Assembly: GCA_000466585.1 (NCBI GenBank)
Contig: KE993478.1
Location: 26,379 to 90,378, forward strand
DNA length: 64,000 nt
Direction: 5' to 3'
Source: Clostridiales bacterium oral taxon 876 str. F0540
GTDB taxonomy: Bacteria; Bacillota; Clostridia; Clostridiales; Clostridiaceae
Shown here: in pieces, positions 48,980 through 58,077 of the stretch
Layout of the letters: every line of letters starts with the position of its first letter
Position numbering within the stretch: the stretch's first letter is position 1
Program-made: the position numbers and the translations under genes
The notes under the pieces: model-generated
Databases searched by the model: none
What the model was told of the DNA's origin: nothing
What the model saw: only the letters and a program-made list of their open reading frames with translations

Positions 48980-50428
48980 ATGAAGTTCTATGGGAGACTA
49001 AAAAAAGGACTCTTTTCCAAGATGGTTTTTACCTACACTATAATTATAGCTTTAAGTTTTATAATTATAGCAGCTTTTCTTTCTGTTTGGTTCGAGAACT
49101 ACTATTTTAATCAAAGAAGACATCAGCTTGAAAAAGAGTCTTTATTTATTAAACCTTATGTATTTGATTTTTTTAAAAATAGTTCTGATAATAGGGAGTA
49201 TTCCCAGGAACAGAGAGACGCGGCGCTGAAGTTTTTCAGTGCATACAGCTCCGCAGATATTTGGCTTGAGGATAAAATAGGGTACGTTTATGCAGTCTCA
49301 GACGAAAAATATCAGTCTCTTATAGCCAGACAGGTTTTTACAAAGGGCCTCGAGGAGATGAGGTTTAATAAAATATATGAGATGAAAGGGACCTATGGCG
49401 ATATAATTAAAAATCAATCTCATATTTATGGAATACCGGTTATTGACAGTGATTCGAACTTCTATGGAGCGATTATAATGATCACTCCTTTAGACGAGAT
49501 TAGAAGTCCTCTTAAAAATGTCTATAGAATTATATGGATTACTGCAATATTTGCAATTATAATATCTTGTTTCATAATATACTATTTTTCAGAAAGAATA
49601 TTGATAAAGCAGCTTGCAGCTATAAATGCAGTTGCTAAAAAAATATCTAAAGGTGATGTCGGAAAAAGAGTTGAGGTAAACTCCAATGATGAAATTGGAG
49701 AATTGGCGGAATCCTTTAATTACATGGCAGATAGTCTTGAAAAGGTTGAAAAAGCAAGACGAGAATTCATATCTAATGTATCCCACGAAATTCGTTCTCC
49801 TATAACTTCTATAAAAGGATTTATAGGCGGAATACTCGACGGAGTTATCCCAAAGGATAAGGAAAATTATTATTTAAGTATTGCCTATGAGGAAATTCAA
49901 AGATTAACAAGGCTGGTAAACGATCTGCTTGATCTTTCTGCAATTGAGGCAGGTCAATTTAAACTTAGAATAGACGAATTTGATATAAATGAAATTATAA
50001 GGCTTACAGTAATTAAATTTGAAACAAGAATTAAAGAAAAAAAGCTTGATGTAGATGTATGTTTTAATTTGGAGCATCAATATGTTGCAGGAGATAGGGA
50101 TAGGCTTATACAGGTTATGACGAATCTCATTGATAATGCTATTAAGTATGTTAATGAAGGCGGAAAAGTATATATATGCACTAAAGTAAAGGGAGAAAAG
50201 GTACTTGTTTCTGTATTTAACAGCGGACCTTTGATAGCTAGAGAGGATTTGCCTCATATTTGGGATAGATTTTATAAATCAGACAAATCAAGAACACAGA
50301 AAATCAGCACTGGGCTTGGGCTACCAATTGTAAGAAATATCTTAACACAGCATGGTGAAGACATATGGGTAGAAAATAAAGAAGGTGAAGGTGTAACCTT
50401 TGTCTTTACGCTAAAAAGAATTAAATAA
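48980..50428 (+). CDS. Sensor histidine kinase
   Basis: 482 residues. A membrane helix (about 15-37) and a second one (about 178-201) flank an extracellular sensing domain of about 140 residues. A HAMP linker follows, then HisKA with the phosphoacceptor in FISNVSHEIRSPITS (His near 267) and an HATPase domain with NLIDNAIKYV and GLGLPIVRNIL. The signal is unknown. It is directly coupled to the response regulator, and an HtrA protease gene follows, suggesting an envelope-stress role as for CssRS or similar systems. That link is inference from position. Confidence 0.95.
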   Translation: MKFYGRLKKGLFSKMVFTYTIIIALSFIIIAAFLSVWFENYYFNQRRHQLEKESLFIKPYVFDFFKNSSDNREYSQEQRDAALKFFSAYSSADIWLEDKIGYVYAVSDEKYQSLIARQVFTKGLEEMRFNKIYEMKGTYGDIIKNQSHIYGIPVIDSDSNFYGAIIMITPLDEIRSPLKNVYRIIWITAIFAIIISCFIIYYFSERILIKQLAAINAVAKKISKGDVGKRVEVNSNDEIGELAESFNYMADSLEKVEKARREFISNVSHEIRSPITSIKGFIGGILDGVIPKDKENYYLSIAYEEIQRLTRLVNDLLDLSAIEAGQFKLRIDEFDINEIIRLTVIKFETRIKEKKLDVDVCFNLEHQYVAGDRDRLIQVMTNLIDNAIKYVNEGGKVYICTKVKGEKVLVSVFNSGPLIAREDLPHIWDRFYKSDKSRTQKISTGLGLPIVRNILTQHGEDIWVENKEGEGVTFVFTLKRIK

Positions 50429-50527
50429 TTAATCATATTTTATTCATAGGATTGTAAAAATGTTGTTTTAAAATACTTATATGTGAAATATTAATGTGGA
50501 GCTTTGTTTGTAGGAGGAAAATCTTGA

Positions 50528-51793
50528 ATGGATAGCAACCAATATAATGAGTATAATGATGTGTCTTGGAGACATGTAAGTCATGAGGGCAATCTTGATG
50601 ATTGTTCAACTATAAAATTTAGAAGTAATAAAAGAAATGCCAGATTTAAAGGCTTTTTAAAAGGTGTTGCATTTATTCTTGTTGCTGCTGTTTCAGGAGG
50701 CGCAGTCGCTTACTATGTGGTAGATACGAAATATTCAAAACTATCTTTAGTGTATGGACAAAATAACCCGTCTATGCTTGATCAGTCTAAAACAAATACT
50801 CCTAGTGTGGATATTCCTAAGAATTCAATAACTATGGTTGCAGAAACTGTAGGACCAACTGTAGTTGGAATCAGCAATAAACTTGAAACCTTTTTCGGGG
50901 AGAAAACTAATGGAAGCGGGTCAGGAATAATATTTGATAAAAAAGGTTATATAGTAACTAATTATCATGTTATTCAAGGGGCTGAAAAGGTAACAGTAAA
51001 GCTTCCTAATACAAGTAGAATTTTTGATGCAAAATTTATAGGAGCTGAACCGAGCCGAGATATAGCTGTTATAAAAATTGATGCAGACAGCCTTCCAGTT
51101 GCAAAGTTTGGAGATTCTTCCAAGGTTAAGACAGGCGATATTTCTATTGCCATTGGTAATCCGCTTGGAGATGAATTTGCTGGAAGTGTTACAGCAGGTA
51201 TAATAAGCGGTGTAAATAGAAATATCAGCATACAGGATCGAACCGGGAAGGTAACAACAAGGTATAAAGTTCTTCAGACGGATGCTGCAATAAACCCCGG
51301 TAACAGCGGTGGAGCTCTTTGCAATGAGGCTGGAGAAATAATAGGAATTAATAGTTTAAAGCTTGATGCGGATGAGAATGTAGAAGGTATAGGATTTGCT
51401 ATAACTATAAATGATGTAAAAGACATAGTAGGCAAGATAATGGCTGCTGTAAATATAACTGATAAAAGCAATACCACTACTAAGCCGTCTACAGACAAAG
51501 GACAGTCCGGTGCCGATATAGGTATACAAGGAAGAAGCGCAGTTCCAGAATCAGACAGCGGAGTTAAGGGGATTTATGTTGAAGAGGTCGTACCTAACTC
51601 CGGTGCTTCTCAAGCAGGAATAAGGCCGAGCGACATCATTATGGAGATAGACAAAGTAAGGCTTGAAAGTAAGATACAGTACCAAGAACTTCTAAAAAAA
51701 TATAAAGCCGGAGATACTGTCACTTGCAGAATATGGAGAAATGGAAGGGAATTTACAGTAAAAATAATACTTTCCGAGAAAAGTTCAAAATAA
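50528..51793 (+). CDS. HtrA/DegP-family serine protease with PDZ domain
   Basis: 421 residues. A cytoplasmic N-terminus and single membrane anchor (about 46-66) hold the protease outside. The trypsin-like catalytic triad is His in VTNYHVIQGA (near 145), Asp in SRDIAVIKID (near 178) and Ser in NPGNSGGALCN (near 259). A linker rich in Ser/Thr precedes a PDZ domain (GIYVEEVVPNSGASQAGI). It degrades or refolds damaged exported proteins. A gap of 99 bases separates it from the kinase gene. Ends at a good terminator. Confidence 0.95.
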   Translation: MDSNQYNEYNDVSWRHVSHEGNLDDCSTIKFRSNKRNARFKGFLKGVAFILVAAVSGGAVAYYVVDTKYSKLSLVYGQNNPSMLDQSKTNTPSVDIPKNSITMVAETVGPTVVGISNKLETFFGEKTNGSGSGIIFDKKGYIVTNYHVIQGAEKVTVKLPNTSRIFDAKFIGAEPSRDIAVIKIDADSLPVAKFGDSSKVKTGDISIAIGNPLGDEFAGSVTAGIISGVNRNISIQDRTGKVTTRYKVLQTDAAINPGNSGGALCNEAGEIIGINSLKLDADENVEGIGFAITINDVKDIVGKIMAAVNITDKSNTTTKPSTDKGQSGADIGIQGRSAVPESDSGVKGIYVEEVVPNSGASQAGIRPSDIIMEIDKVRLESKIQYQELLKKYKAGDTVTCRIWRNGREFTVKIILSEKSSK

Positions 51794-51794
51794 T

Positions 51795-51826
51795 AAAGAG
51801 ACTTTTAGAGTCTCTTTATTATTTTG
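51795..51826 (+). terminator. Terminator after htrA-like gene
   Basis: AAAGAGACT / AGTCTCTTT, 9-bp stem, five-base loop, then ATTATTTT. Confidence 0.82.
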
Positions 51827-52006
51827 GAGTTTTCGGGTAAGATATAGAAGTAGATTGATATCTAATCTATTTCTATGTTAATAATTGAAAGAATAAAATT
51901 CCTTTTGCACTTTTAGATTGATAACTATTAAATTTTAGATGTTTTTATAGAAATAAGTTAATTATAGTTAATTAACATATGATGATTGCGGAGGTAGATG
52001 TAGGAT

Positions 52007-52573
52007 ATGTACTTAATCGTTGGACTAGGAAATCCAGGTGATGAATATAAACATACCAGGCATAATGTTGGCTTTGATATATTAGATTTTATGGCTGATA
52101 AGTATAATATTGCTTTTAATAGGACAAAATTTAAAGGAGTATGCGGAGATGGATTAATAAATGGAGAGAAGGTTCTCCTACTAAAACCCTCTACATATAT
52201 GAATTTAAGTGGTGAGAGCTTAATTGAAGCTGCAAACTTTTACAAGATTCCAAAAGAAAATATAATAGTTATATATGATGATGTAAGTCTTGATGTAGGA
52301 AGGCTTAGGGTAAGACCGGAAGGAAGTGCGGGAGGTCATAACGGTATAAAGAATATTATCCTCCACTTGTCTTCTGAGGTTTTTCCACGTGTAAAAGTGG
52401 GAGTTGGACAGCCAGAACATGGACTTATTCCTCATGTGCTTGGAAGGTTTCCTAAAGAAGAAAGAGAAACTTTAGAAAAAGTTTTTCCAGCTGCAGCGCA
52501 GGCAGTTGAAGCTATTATAAAGAATGGAGTTACAGAAGCTATGAATAAGTTTAATGGTTTCAAAGTTAATTAA
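52007..52573 (+). CDS. pth: Peptidyl-tRNA hydrolase
   Basis: 188 residues. It releases tRNA from peptidyl-tRNA dropped by the ribosome. Key features: LIVGLGNPGDEYKHTRHNVGFDIL with the catalytic His in RHNVGF, KPSTYMNLSGES, YDDVSLDVGRLRVRPEGSAGGHNGI, and FPRVKVGVG. GCGGAGG precedes the ATG. It lies upstream of mfd, as in related species. Confidence 0.98.
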   Translation: MYLIVGLGNPGDEYKHTRHNVGFDILDFMADKYNIAFNRTKFKGVCGDGLINGEKVLLLKPSTYMNLSGESLIEAANFYKIPKENIIVIYDDVSLDVGRLRVRPEGSAGGHNGIKNIILHLSSEVFPRVKVGVGQPEHGLIPHVLGRFPKEERETLEKVFPAAAQAVEAIIKNGVTEAMNKFNGFKVN

Positions 52574-52606
52574 CATGAATAAAGCAGGGAATACAGAGGT
52601 GTTACG

Positions 52607-55600
52607 ATGAGATTAAAGGGCTTAATGCAGCCTTTAAAAGAAAGTAAAGAGTTTGAAGAAATTATTAATGCTGTAGAAAAGCGCAGATACCCAATTGGTG
52701 TATTTGGGCTTTCTGAGTCTGCCAGAAGTTATTTAATACATGGAGTGTATGATGAATTAGACAAGCCGTTTCTCATTTTAACTCATAATGACGTAGAGGC
52801 TAAGAACCTATATGAAGATTTAAATTTATATATCCCTAATGTATTTTATTTTCCCACAAAGGAAGTTGTGTTTTACAACATCGATGCTATATCAGGTGAT
52901 TTAAGATGGGAAAGGCTTAAAGTAATAAGAGAAATGACTAAAAAAAGCAAGAAAATTATAGTTGCTTCAATAGAGTCTTTAGCTCAAAAGTATATTCCCT
53001 TTGAGCTCTATAAGGAATATACCTTTAAATATTCAGTTTCGGATACTATTAACTTGGAGGAGCTTAATGAGAAGCTTATTCAGGCTGGTTATGAAAGAGT
53101 TGATGTAGTAGAAGCAAAAGGACAGTTTTCCATAAGAGGAGGAATAATGGATATATATCCCCCTTTAGGAGCTCTGCCCTATAGAATTGAGCTTTTTGGA
53201 GATGAAATAGATTCCATAAGAACCTTTAACACAGAGTCTCAAAGAAGTATCGAAAAGGTTAAAACCTTAGAAATCTTTCCGGCAAAGGAAATGATTTTAA
53301 GCAGAGAAAATATTCTTAAGGCTTCTTCTGAGATAGAAGAGGATTTAAAGCTTGTTTTAGCATCCCTTAAATCTAAAAAGAACAAAGATGCTATGGAAAA
53401 GATAAATTCTATAATTAAAGGCAATCTTGAGAGTTTAAAAGAAAGCTGGAGTTTTGAAACCATAGAGAGTTTTTTACCCTATTTTTATAATAATACCTCA
53501 AGCTTTCTGGATTTCTTTCAAGATGGTTTTGTAATTATAGATGATGTTCAAAGATGCAATGGAAAGCTTGATAGTGTTTATTTTGAGTTCGAAGAAAACT
53601 ATAAAAGCTTTCTTCAGCTTGGAAATATTCTTCCTAAACAGGGAACTCTTCTTGTTCCAAAGGAAGAACTTTTAGAAAAGCTTACCTATAGTAATATAAT
53701 GACTCTAAATTCTATACCAAAATCTACGAAAATACTTTCTCCACGAGCTATCGTAAGCTTTACACAGATAACTCTCCATAATTATCATGGACAGTTGGAT
53801 CTTCTAATTGAAGATATAAAGGATAAAAAGTCTAGGGGGTTTAAGACAGTCATTCTTTCGGGAACAAGACCTAGAGGAGAAAGACTTGTAGCTACCCTTA
53901 GGGATAGAGGGATCGAGAGTGGTTACAGCGATATTATTAATGACATTGCTGTAGGACAGGTTGTTATAACCTTTGGTAACCAGCTTAGAGGATTTGAATA
54001 TCCTGATTTAAAGGTTTGTGTAATATCCGATAAGGAAGTATTCGGTGAAGCAAAGAGAAAAAGAACTTCTAAACCTAAAAAAGGTGTAAGTAAAATTAAA
54101 AGCTTTACTGAGCTTAAGGTTGGAGATTATGTAGTTCATACTAATCATGGAATAGGTGTTTATAGAGGAATAAAACAGCTTGAACTTCAAGGCCATATAA
54201 AGGACTACTTGCAAATAACCTATGATTCAGCAGATATGCTGTATGTACCTGTTGACCAGCTTGATTTGGTTCAAAAATATATTGGACAGGAAGGAAAAAC
54301 TCCTAAAGTAAGTAAGCTAGGAGGAACTGAGTGGGCAAAGGCTAAAAGCAAGGTTAAAAGATCTATTGAGGAAATTGCTGAGGATTTAGTCAAGCTTTAT
54401 GCCGTGCGTGCAACTTTAAAAGGACATAATTTTTCAAAGGATACTGTATGGCAGAAGCAATTTGAAGAAGAATTTCCATATGATGAAACTCCAGATCAAT
54501 TAACTGCTATCGAAGATATTAAAAGAGATATGCAGTCTGATAAGCCTATGGACAGACTTCTTTGCGGTGATGTTGGCTATGGAAAAACTGAAGTGGCAAT
54601 TCGTGCGGCCTTCAAGGCTGTTATGGATGGGAAACAAGTTGCTTTTTTAGTGCCTACTACCATACTTGCAGAGCAGCATTATAATAATTTTGTACAGAGA
54701 TTTTCTGATTTTCCTGTGAGAGTTGATATGGTAAGCCGATTTAGAACACCTACTCAGCAAAAGACCACCCTCAAGGCTGTTAAAGAAGGAAATGTAGATA
54801 TACTTATCGGAACACATAGACTATTGTCAAAGGATCTTCAGTTTAAAGACTTGGGATTATTAATTATTGACGAAGAGCAGCGTTTTGGTGTTACTCATAA
54901 GGAAAGACTAAAGGAATTTAGAAAGAATATAGATGTTCTAACCTTGTCTGCTACACCAATACCAAGAACGCTTCATATGTCCTTGGTAGGGATTAGAGAT
55001 ATAAGCGTTATAGAGACTCCTCCGGAGGAAAGATATCCTATACAAACTTATGTGGTAGAGTTTAATGATCAGCTTATAAGAGATGCTATAATGAGAGAAA
55101 TAAATAGAGGCGGACAGGTATACTTTGTATATAACAGAGTTGAAACTATAAGAGATATGGCATCCTATCTTCAAAAGCTTGTGCCTGAAGCTAGGATTGC
55201 AGTCGGTCATGGACAAATGAGTGAAAAGGAGCTTGAGGAGGTTGTCATAGGCTTTGTTAAAAATGAATACGATATATTGGTCTCAACCACTATAATCGAA
55301 ACAGGTATGGATATTCCTAATGTAAATACAATAATAATCAATGATGCAGATAAGATGGGGCTTTCTCAGCTTTATCAGCTAAGAGGAAGAGTAGGACGTT
55401 CAAATAGAATTGCTTATGCGTATTTAACCTATAGGAAGGATAAAATTCTGACTGAGGTTGCAGAAAAAAGACTTAAAGCAATCAAAGAGTTTACTGAGCT
55501 TGGTTCAGGGTTTAAAATTGCCATGAAAGACCTAGAAATAAGAGGAGCAGGAAACATGATGGGTTCTGCTCAGCATGGTCACATGGCTGCCATAGGTTAT

Positions 55601-56125
55601 GACCTTTACTGCAGGATGCTAGAGGATACTGTTAAGCTTATTAAAGGTGAGATAGAGAAAGAGCCTATTGAAACAACAGTTGAGCTTAAGGTTGATGCCT
55701 TCATACCGGTTGATTATATAAGTGATGAAATGCAAAAGATTGAAGTCTATAAAAAGATTGCTGCTATAAGTTCCTTTGAGGATATGATGGAGATTCAGGA
55801 TGAACTCATAGACAGATTTTCTGATATTCCTCCTTCAGTTCAAAATCTTATAAACATTGCTTATGTAAGAAGTATAGGTAAGGAAGCCGGAATAGAGGAA
55901 ATTAAGCAAAAGGGAAATGAGCTTTTATTCATATTTGAAAGCAGTGATTATGTAAAAGGTGACTTAGTAAATGTACTGATTAAAAACTACAGTAAGAATG
56001 TCAGCTTTAAGAATGAAAAGAAACCTGTGGTTATATTTAAGCTTGGAGAGCTGAAGCAGGAGGATCTAATAATAAAGGTTAGGGAAATAATGGAAAATAT
56101 TAAAGCTGGTGTTGCAATAAACTAA
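52607..56125 (+). CDS. mfd: Transcription-repair coupling factor
   Basis: 1172 residues. Mfd removes stalled RNA polymerase and recruits UvrA. A UvrB-like N-terminal part (domains 1-3), the RNA polymerase interaction domain near residue 500 (DYVVHTNHGIGVYRG), Walker A GDVGYGKT (near 654), DEEQRFGV (near 755), SATPIPRTLH, the second RecA-like lobe with ETGMDIPNVN and QLRGRVGRS, and the C-terminal domain with LMGSAQHGHM-like and VELKVDAFIP sequences. CAGAGG precedes the ATG. Starts 33 bases after pth. Confidence 0.98.
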   Translation: MRLKGLMQPLKESKEFEEIINAVEKRRYPIGVFGLSESARSYLIHGVYDELDKPFLILTHNDVEAKNLYEDLNLYIPNVFYFPTKEVVFYNIDAISGDLRWERLKVIREMTKKSKKIIVASIESLAQKYIPFELYKEYTFKYSVSDTINLEELNEKLIQAGYERVDVVEAKGQFSIRGGIMDIYPPLGALPYRIELFGDEIDSIRTFNTESQRSIEKVKTLEIFPAKEMILSRENILKASSEIEEDLKLVLASLKSKKNKDAMEKINSIIKGNLESLKESWSFETIESFLPYFYNNTSSFLDFFQDGFVIIDDVQRCNGKLDSVYFEFEENYKSFLQLGNILPKQGTLLVPKEELLEKLTYSNIMTLNSIPKSTKILSPRAIVSFTQITLHNYHGQLDLLIEDIKDKKSRGFKTVILSGTRPRGERLVATLRDRGIESGYSDIINDIAVGQVVITFGNQLRGFEYPDLKVCVISDKEVFGEAKRKRTSKPKKGVSKIKSFTELKVGDYVVHTNHGIGVYRGIKQLELQGHIKDYLQITYDSADMLYVPVDQLDLVQKYIGQEGKTPKVSKLGGTEWAKAKSKVKRSIEEIAEDLVKLYAVRATLKGHNFSKDTVWQKQFEEEFPYDETPDQLTAIEDIKRDMQSDKPMDRLLCGDVGYGKTEVAIRAAFKAVMDGKQVAFLVPTTILAEQHYNNFVQRFSDFPVRVDMVSRFRTPTQQKTTLKAVKEGNVDILIGTHRLLSKDLQFKDLGLLIIDEEQRFGVTHKERLKEFRKNIDVLTLSATPIPRTLHMSLVGIRDISVIETPPEERYPIQTYVVEFNDQLIRDAIMREINRGGQVYFVYNRVETIRDMASYLQKLVPEARIAVGHGQMSEKELEEVVIGFVKNEYDILVSTTIIETGMDIPNVNTIIINDADKMGLSQLYQLRGRVGRSNRIAYAYLTYRKDKILTEVAEKRLKAIKEFTELGSGFKIAMKDLEIRGAGNMMGSAQHGHMAAIGYDLYCRMLEDTVKLIKGEIEKEPIETTVELKVDAFIPVDYISDEMQKIEVYKKIAAISSFEDMMEIQDELIDRFSDIPPSVQNLINIAYVRSIGKEAGIEEIKQKGNELLFIFESSDYVKGDLVNVLIKNYSKNVSFKNEKKPVVIFKLGELKQEDLIIKVREIMENIKAGVAIN

Positions 56126-56182
56126 TATTATGTTAAAATAAATCTATGTGTATTAAATAAAAGAAAGAGCGGGGGAATTAGA

Positions 56183-57178
56183 GTGAAAAACGTGAGAAGA
56201 TTAGCAGCAGCAGCGCTTATTAGTGTATTTGCAATAGGTGGTGCAGGCTGTAATATGATAACAAAAACAGAAGCAGGAATTAAAAAGAGCGCAGTAGCAA
56301 AATTTGATAACCAGACAATAACTAAAGGTCAGCTTGACGAGAGAATGGCGGGGCTTCAGCAAAGCTTTATACAACAGTACGGCAAGGATTATATGAAAAA
56401 TTCAGAGGCTAAGACTCAGTATGTAACTCAGGAAAAAAGTATGCTTGATAACATGATAACAGAAAAAATTCTTCTAAAGAAGGCTGACGAGCTTAAGGTT
56501 ATGCCTACAGATGAAAAAGAAAAAACAGATCTTATAAACAAAAAAACAGAAGAACTTAAAAAGACTTATACAGAAGATCAGATTAAGCAGGCAGGTTTCA
56601 GCGGCGGTTACAATGATCAAAAGTTTAAGGATTATGTAAAAGATCTTACTGTAATGGATAAGGTTTATGAAAATATAACTAAAGATATTAAGGTTGATGA
56701 TGCTAAGGCTCAGGACTACTATACAAAAAATCAAAGCGAATTTACTGAGAAGCCAAATATGATTAAGCTTGCGCATATACTTGTAGCAACTAAGGAAGAT
56801 GCTGACAAGGTTGAACAAAGATTAAAGAATGGTGAAGATTTTGGAAAGCTTGCTAAGGAACTTTCTACTGATACCGGTTCAAAGGACAATAATGGAGAAT
56901 ATGAGGTTCCTTATGTTGGATCAGGATTTGATCAAACCTTTATGGCTACAGCTTTAGCTCAGCCAGAAGGAAAAATATCAGAGCCAGTACAAACTTCATT
57001 TGGTTTCCATATAATTAAAACTATAAAGAAAACAGAATATCCTGTTAAAAAATTTGAAACTGTAAAAGAAGATATTAAAAAGACTTTATTAGATCAGGAA
57101 AAGCAAACTAAATATACTGAAACAATGACAAAATGGAGAACTGACGCTAAGATCAAGACTTATGAAGAAAATCTATAA
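56183..57178 (+). CDS. prsA: PrsA-like foldase lipoprotein (peptidyl-prolyl isomerase)
   Basis: 331 residues from a GTG start with AGCGGGGG upstream. The signal peptide ends in GGAGC (lipobox, Cys23). A SurA-like N-terminal helical region (GQLDERMAGLQQSF) surrounds a PpiC parvulin domain near residues 193-290 (IKLAHILVATKEDADKVEQ, then GEDFGKLAKELSTDTGSK and FGFHIIK). PrsA helps fold exported proteins at the outer face of the membrane. Between mfd and spoVT, as in other Clostridia. Confidence 0.92.
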   Translation: MKNVRRLAAAALISVFAIGGAGCNMITKTEAGIKKSAVAKFDNQTITKGQLDERMAGLQQSFIQQYGKDYMKNSEAKTQYVTQEKSMLDNMITEKILLKKADELKVMPTDEKEKTDLINKKTEELKKTYTEDQIKQAGFSGGYNDQKFKDYVKDLTVMDKVYENITKDIKVDDAKAQDYYTKNQSEFTEKPNMIKLAHILVATKEDADKVEQRLKNGEDFGKLAKELSTDTGSKDNNGEYEVPYVGSGFDQTFMATALAQPEGKISEPVQTSFGFHIIKTIKKTEYPVKKFETVKEDIKKTLLDQEKQTKYTETMTKWRTDAKIKTYEENL

Positions 57179-57181
57179 CAT

Positions 57182-57218
57182 AAATGCGGTGAAATTATTC
57201 ACCGCATTTTTATTTTTA
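57182..57218 (+). terminator. Terminator after prsA
   Basis: AAATGCGGTGAA / TTCACCGCATTT, 12-bp stem, ATTA loop, then TTATTTTT. Confidence 0.92.
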
Positions 57219-57273
57219 TAATCCTTAATTGATTCTTTATTTCCAATAATAAAAATTAATAGGAATTATCTGT

Positions 57274-57303
57274 GTATAAATTTGCTTAATTGGAAAGATA
57301 ATA
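57274..57303 (+). promoter_or_regulatory. Possible sigma-G/sigma-F-type promoter of spoVT
   Basis: GTATA (57274-57278), an 18-base spacer and GATAATA (57297-57303) resemble the forespore consensus (gHATr-N18-CATnnTA) with one -10 mismatch. spoVT is sigma-G-dependent in B. subtilis. Weak evidence. Confidence 0.35.
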
Positions 57304-57361
57304 ATAACACAAACAGATTTTATAAGTTAATTTTTAATAAGACATAAGGAGGTACATATTT

Positions 57362-57916
57362 ATGAAGGCAACTGGAATAGTTAGACGTATAGACGACCTT
57401 GGAAGAGTTGTTATTCCAAAGGAAATAAGAAGGACTCTTAGAATAAGAGAAGGAGATCCGCTTGAAATATTCACTGATAGAGAAGGTGGAGTAATACTTA
57501 AAAAATACTCACCTATAGGCGAGTTAAGCGATTTTTCAAAGGAATATGCAGAGTCACTTCAGCAATCCATAGGACATATAGTTTTAATAGCTGATAAAGA
57601 TGCTATAATATCAGCAAGTGGCGCACCAAAGAAAGATTTTATGGAAAAGAAAATAAGCAATGAACTAGAAAAGTGCATGGAAGACAGAAAGACTGTTACT
57701 CTAGGAGAGGGTGGCGGTAAGCTCATACCATTGTACGATGATGAAGAAGTAGAAGGAAAGTATAATTCACAAGTAGTATCCCCAATAATAGCAGAAGGCG
57801 ATGCTATAGGGGCTGTTATCATACTAGCAAAGCAGCCAGGAGAAAAGCTTGGAGAACTAGAAATGAAACTAGCCGAAACAGCATCAGCCTTTTTAGGAAA
57901 GCAAATGGAACAATAA
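57362..57916 (+). CDS. spoVT: Stage V sporulation regulator SpoVT
   Basis: 184 residues. The AbrB-type N-terminus ATGIVRRIDDLGRVVIPKEI and RRTLRIREGDPLEIF binds DNA as a tetramer; a GAF-like domain follows from about residue 55, ending in LAETASAFLGKQME. SpoVT modulates sigma-G genes in the forespore and affects spore germination. AAGGAGG precedes the ATG. A terminator follows, separating it from the flippase gene. Confidence 0.97.
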   Translation: MKATGIVRRIDDLGRVVIPKEIRRTLRIREGDPLEIFTDREGGVILKKYSPIGELSDFSKEYAESLQQSIGHIVLIADKDAIISASGAPKKDFMEKKISNELEKCMEDRKTVTLGEGGGKLIPLYDDEEVEGKYNSQVVSPIIAEGDAIGAVIILAKQPGEKLGELEMKLAETASAFLGKQMEQ

Positions 57917-57928
57917 TGGCAACATGTT

Positions 57929-57958
57929 AAATGGCAGCATGTCTGCCATTTGTTTTTT
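57929..57958 (+). terminator. Terminator after spoVT
   Basis: AAATGGCAG / CTGCCATTT, 9-bp stem with a CATGT loop, then GTTTTTT. Confidence 0.88.
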
Positions 57959-58077
57959 GCTTCAACTGAATTATTGACCACATCATCATAAAATATTCAA
58001 TACTTTCTGAAAAAGTAATAAATTTTCTGAAACTTAAATAATTATAAACATAACAATTTTGGAGGATTTTTTACTTT

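Noticed and set aside
57559..57981. Minus-strand ORF opposite spoVT
   Set aside because: Low-complexity Ser-rich shadow of a conserved gene and its terminator.
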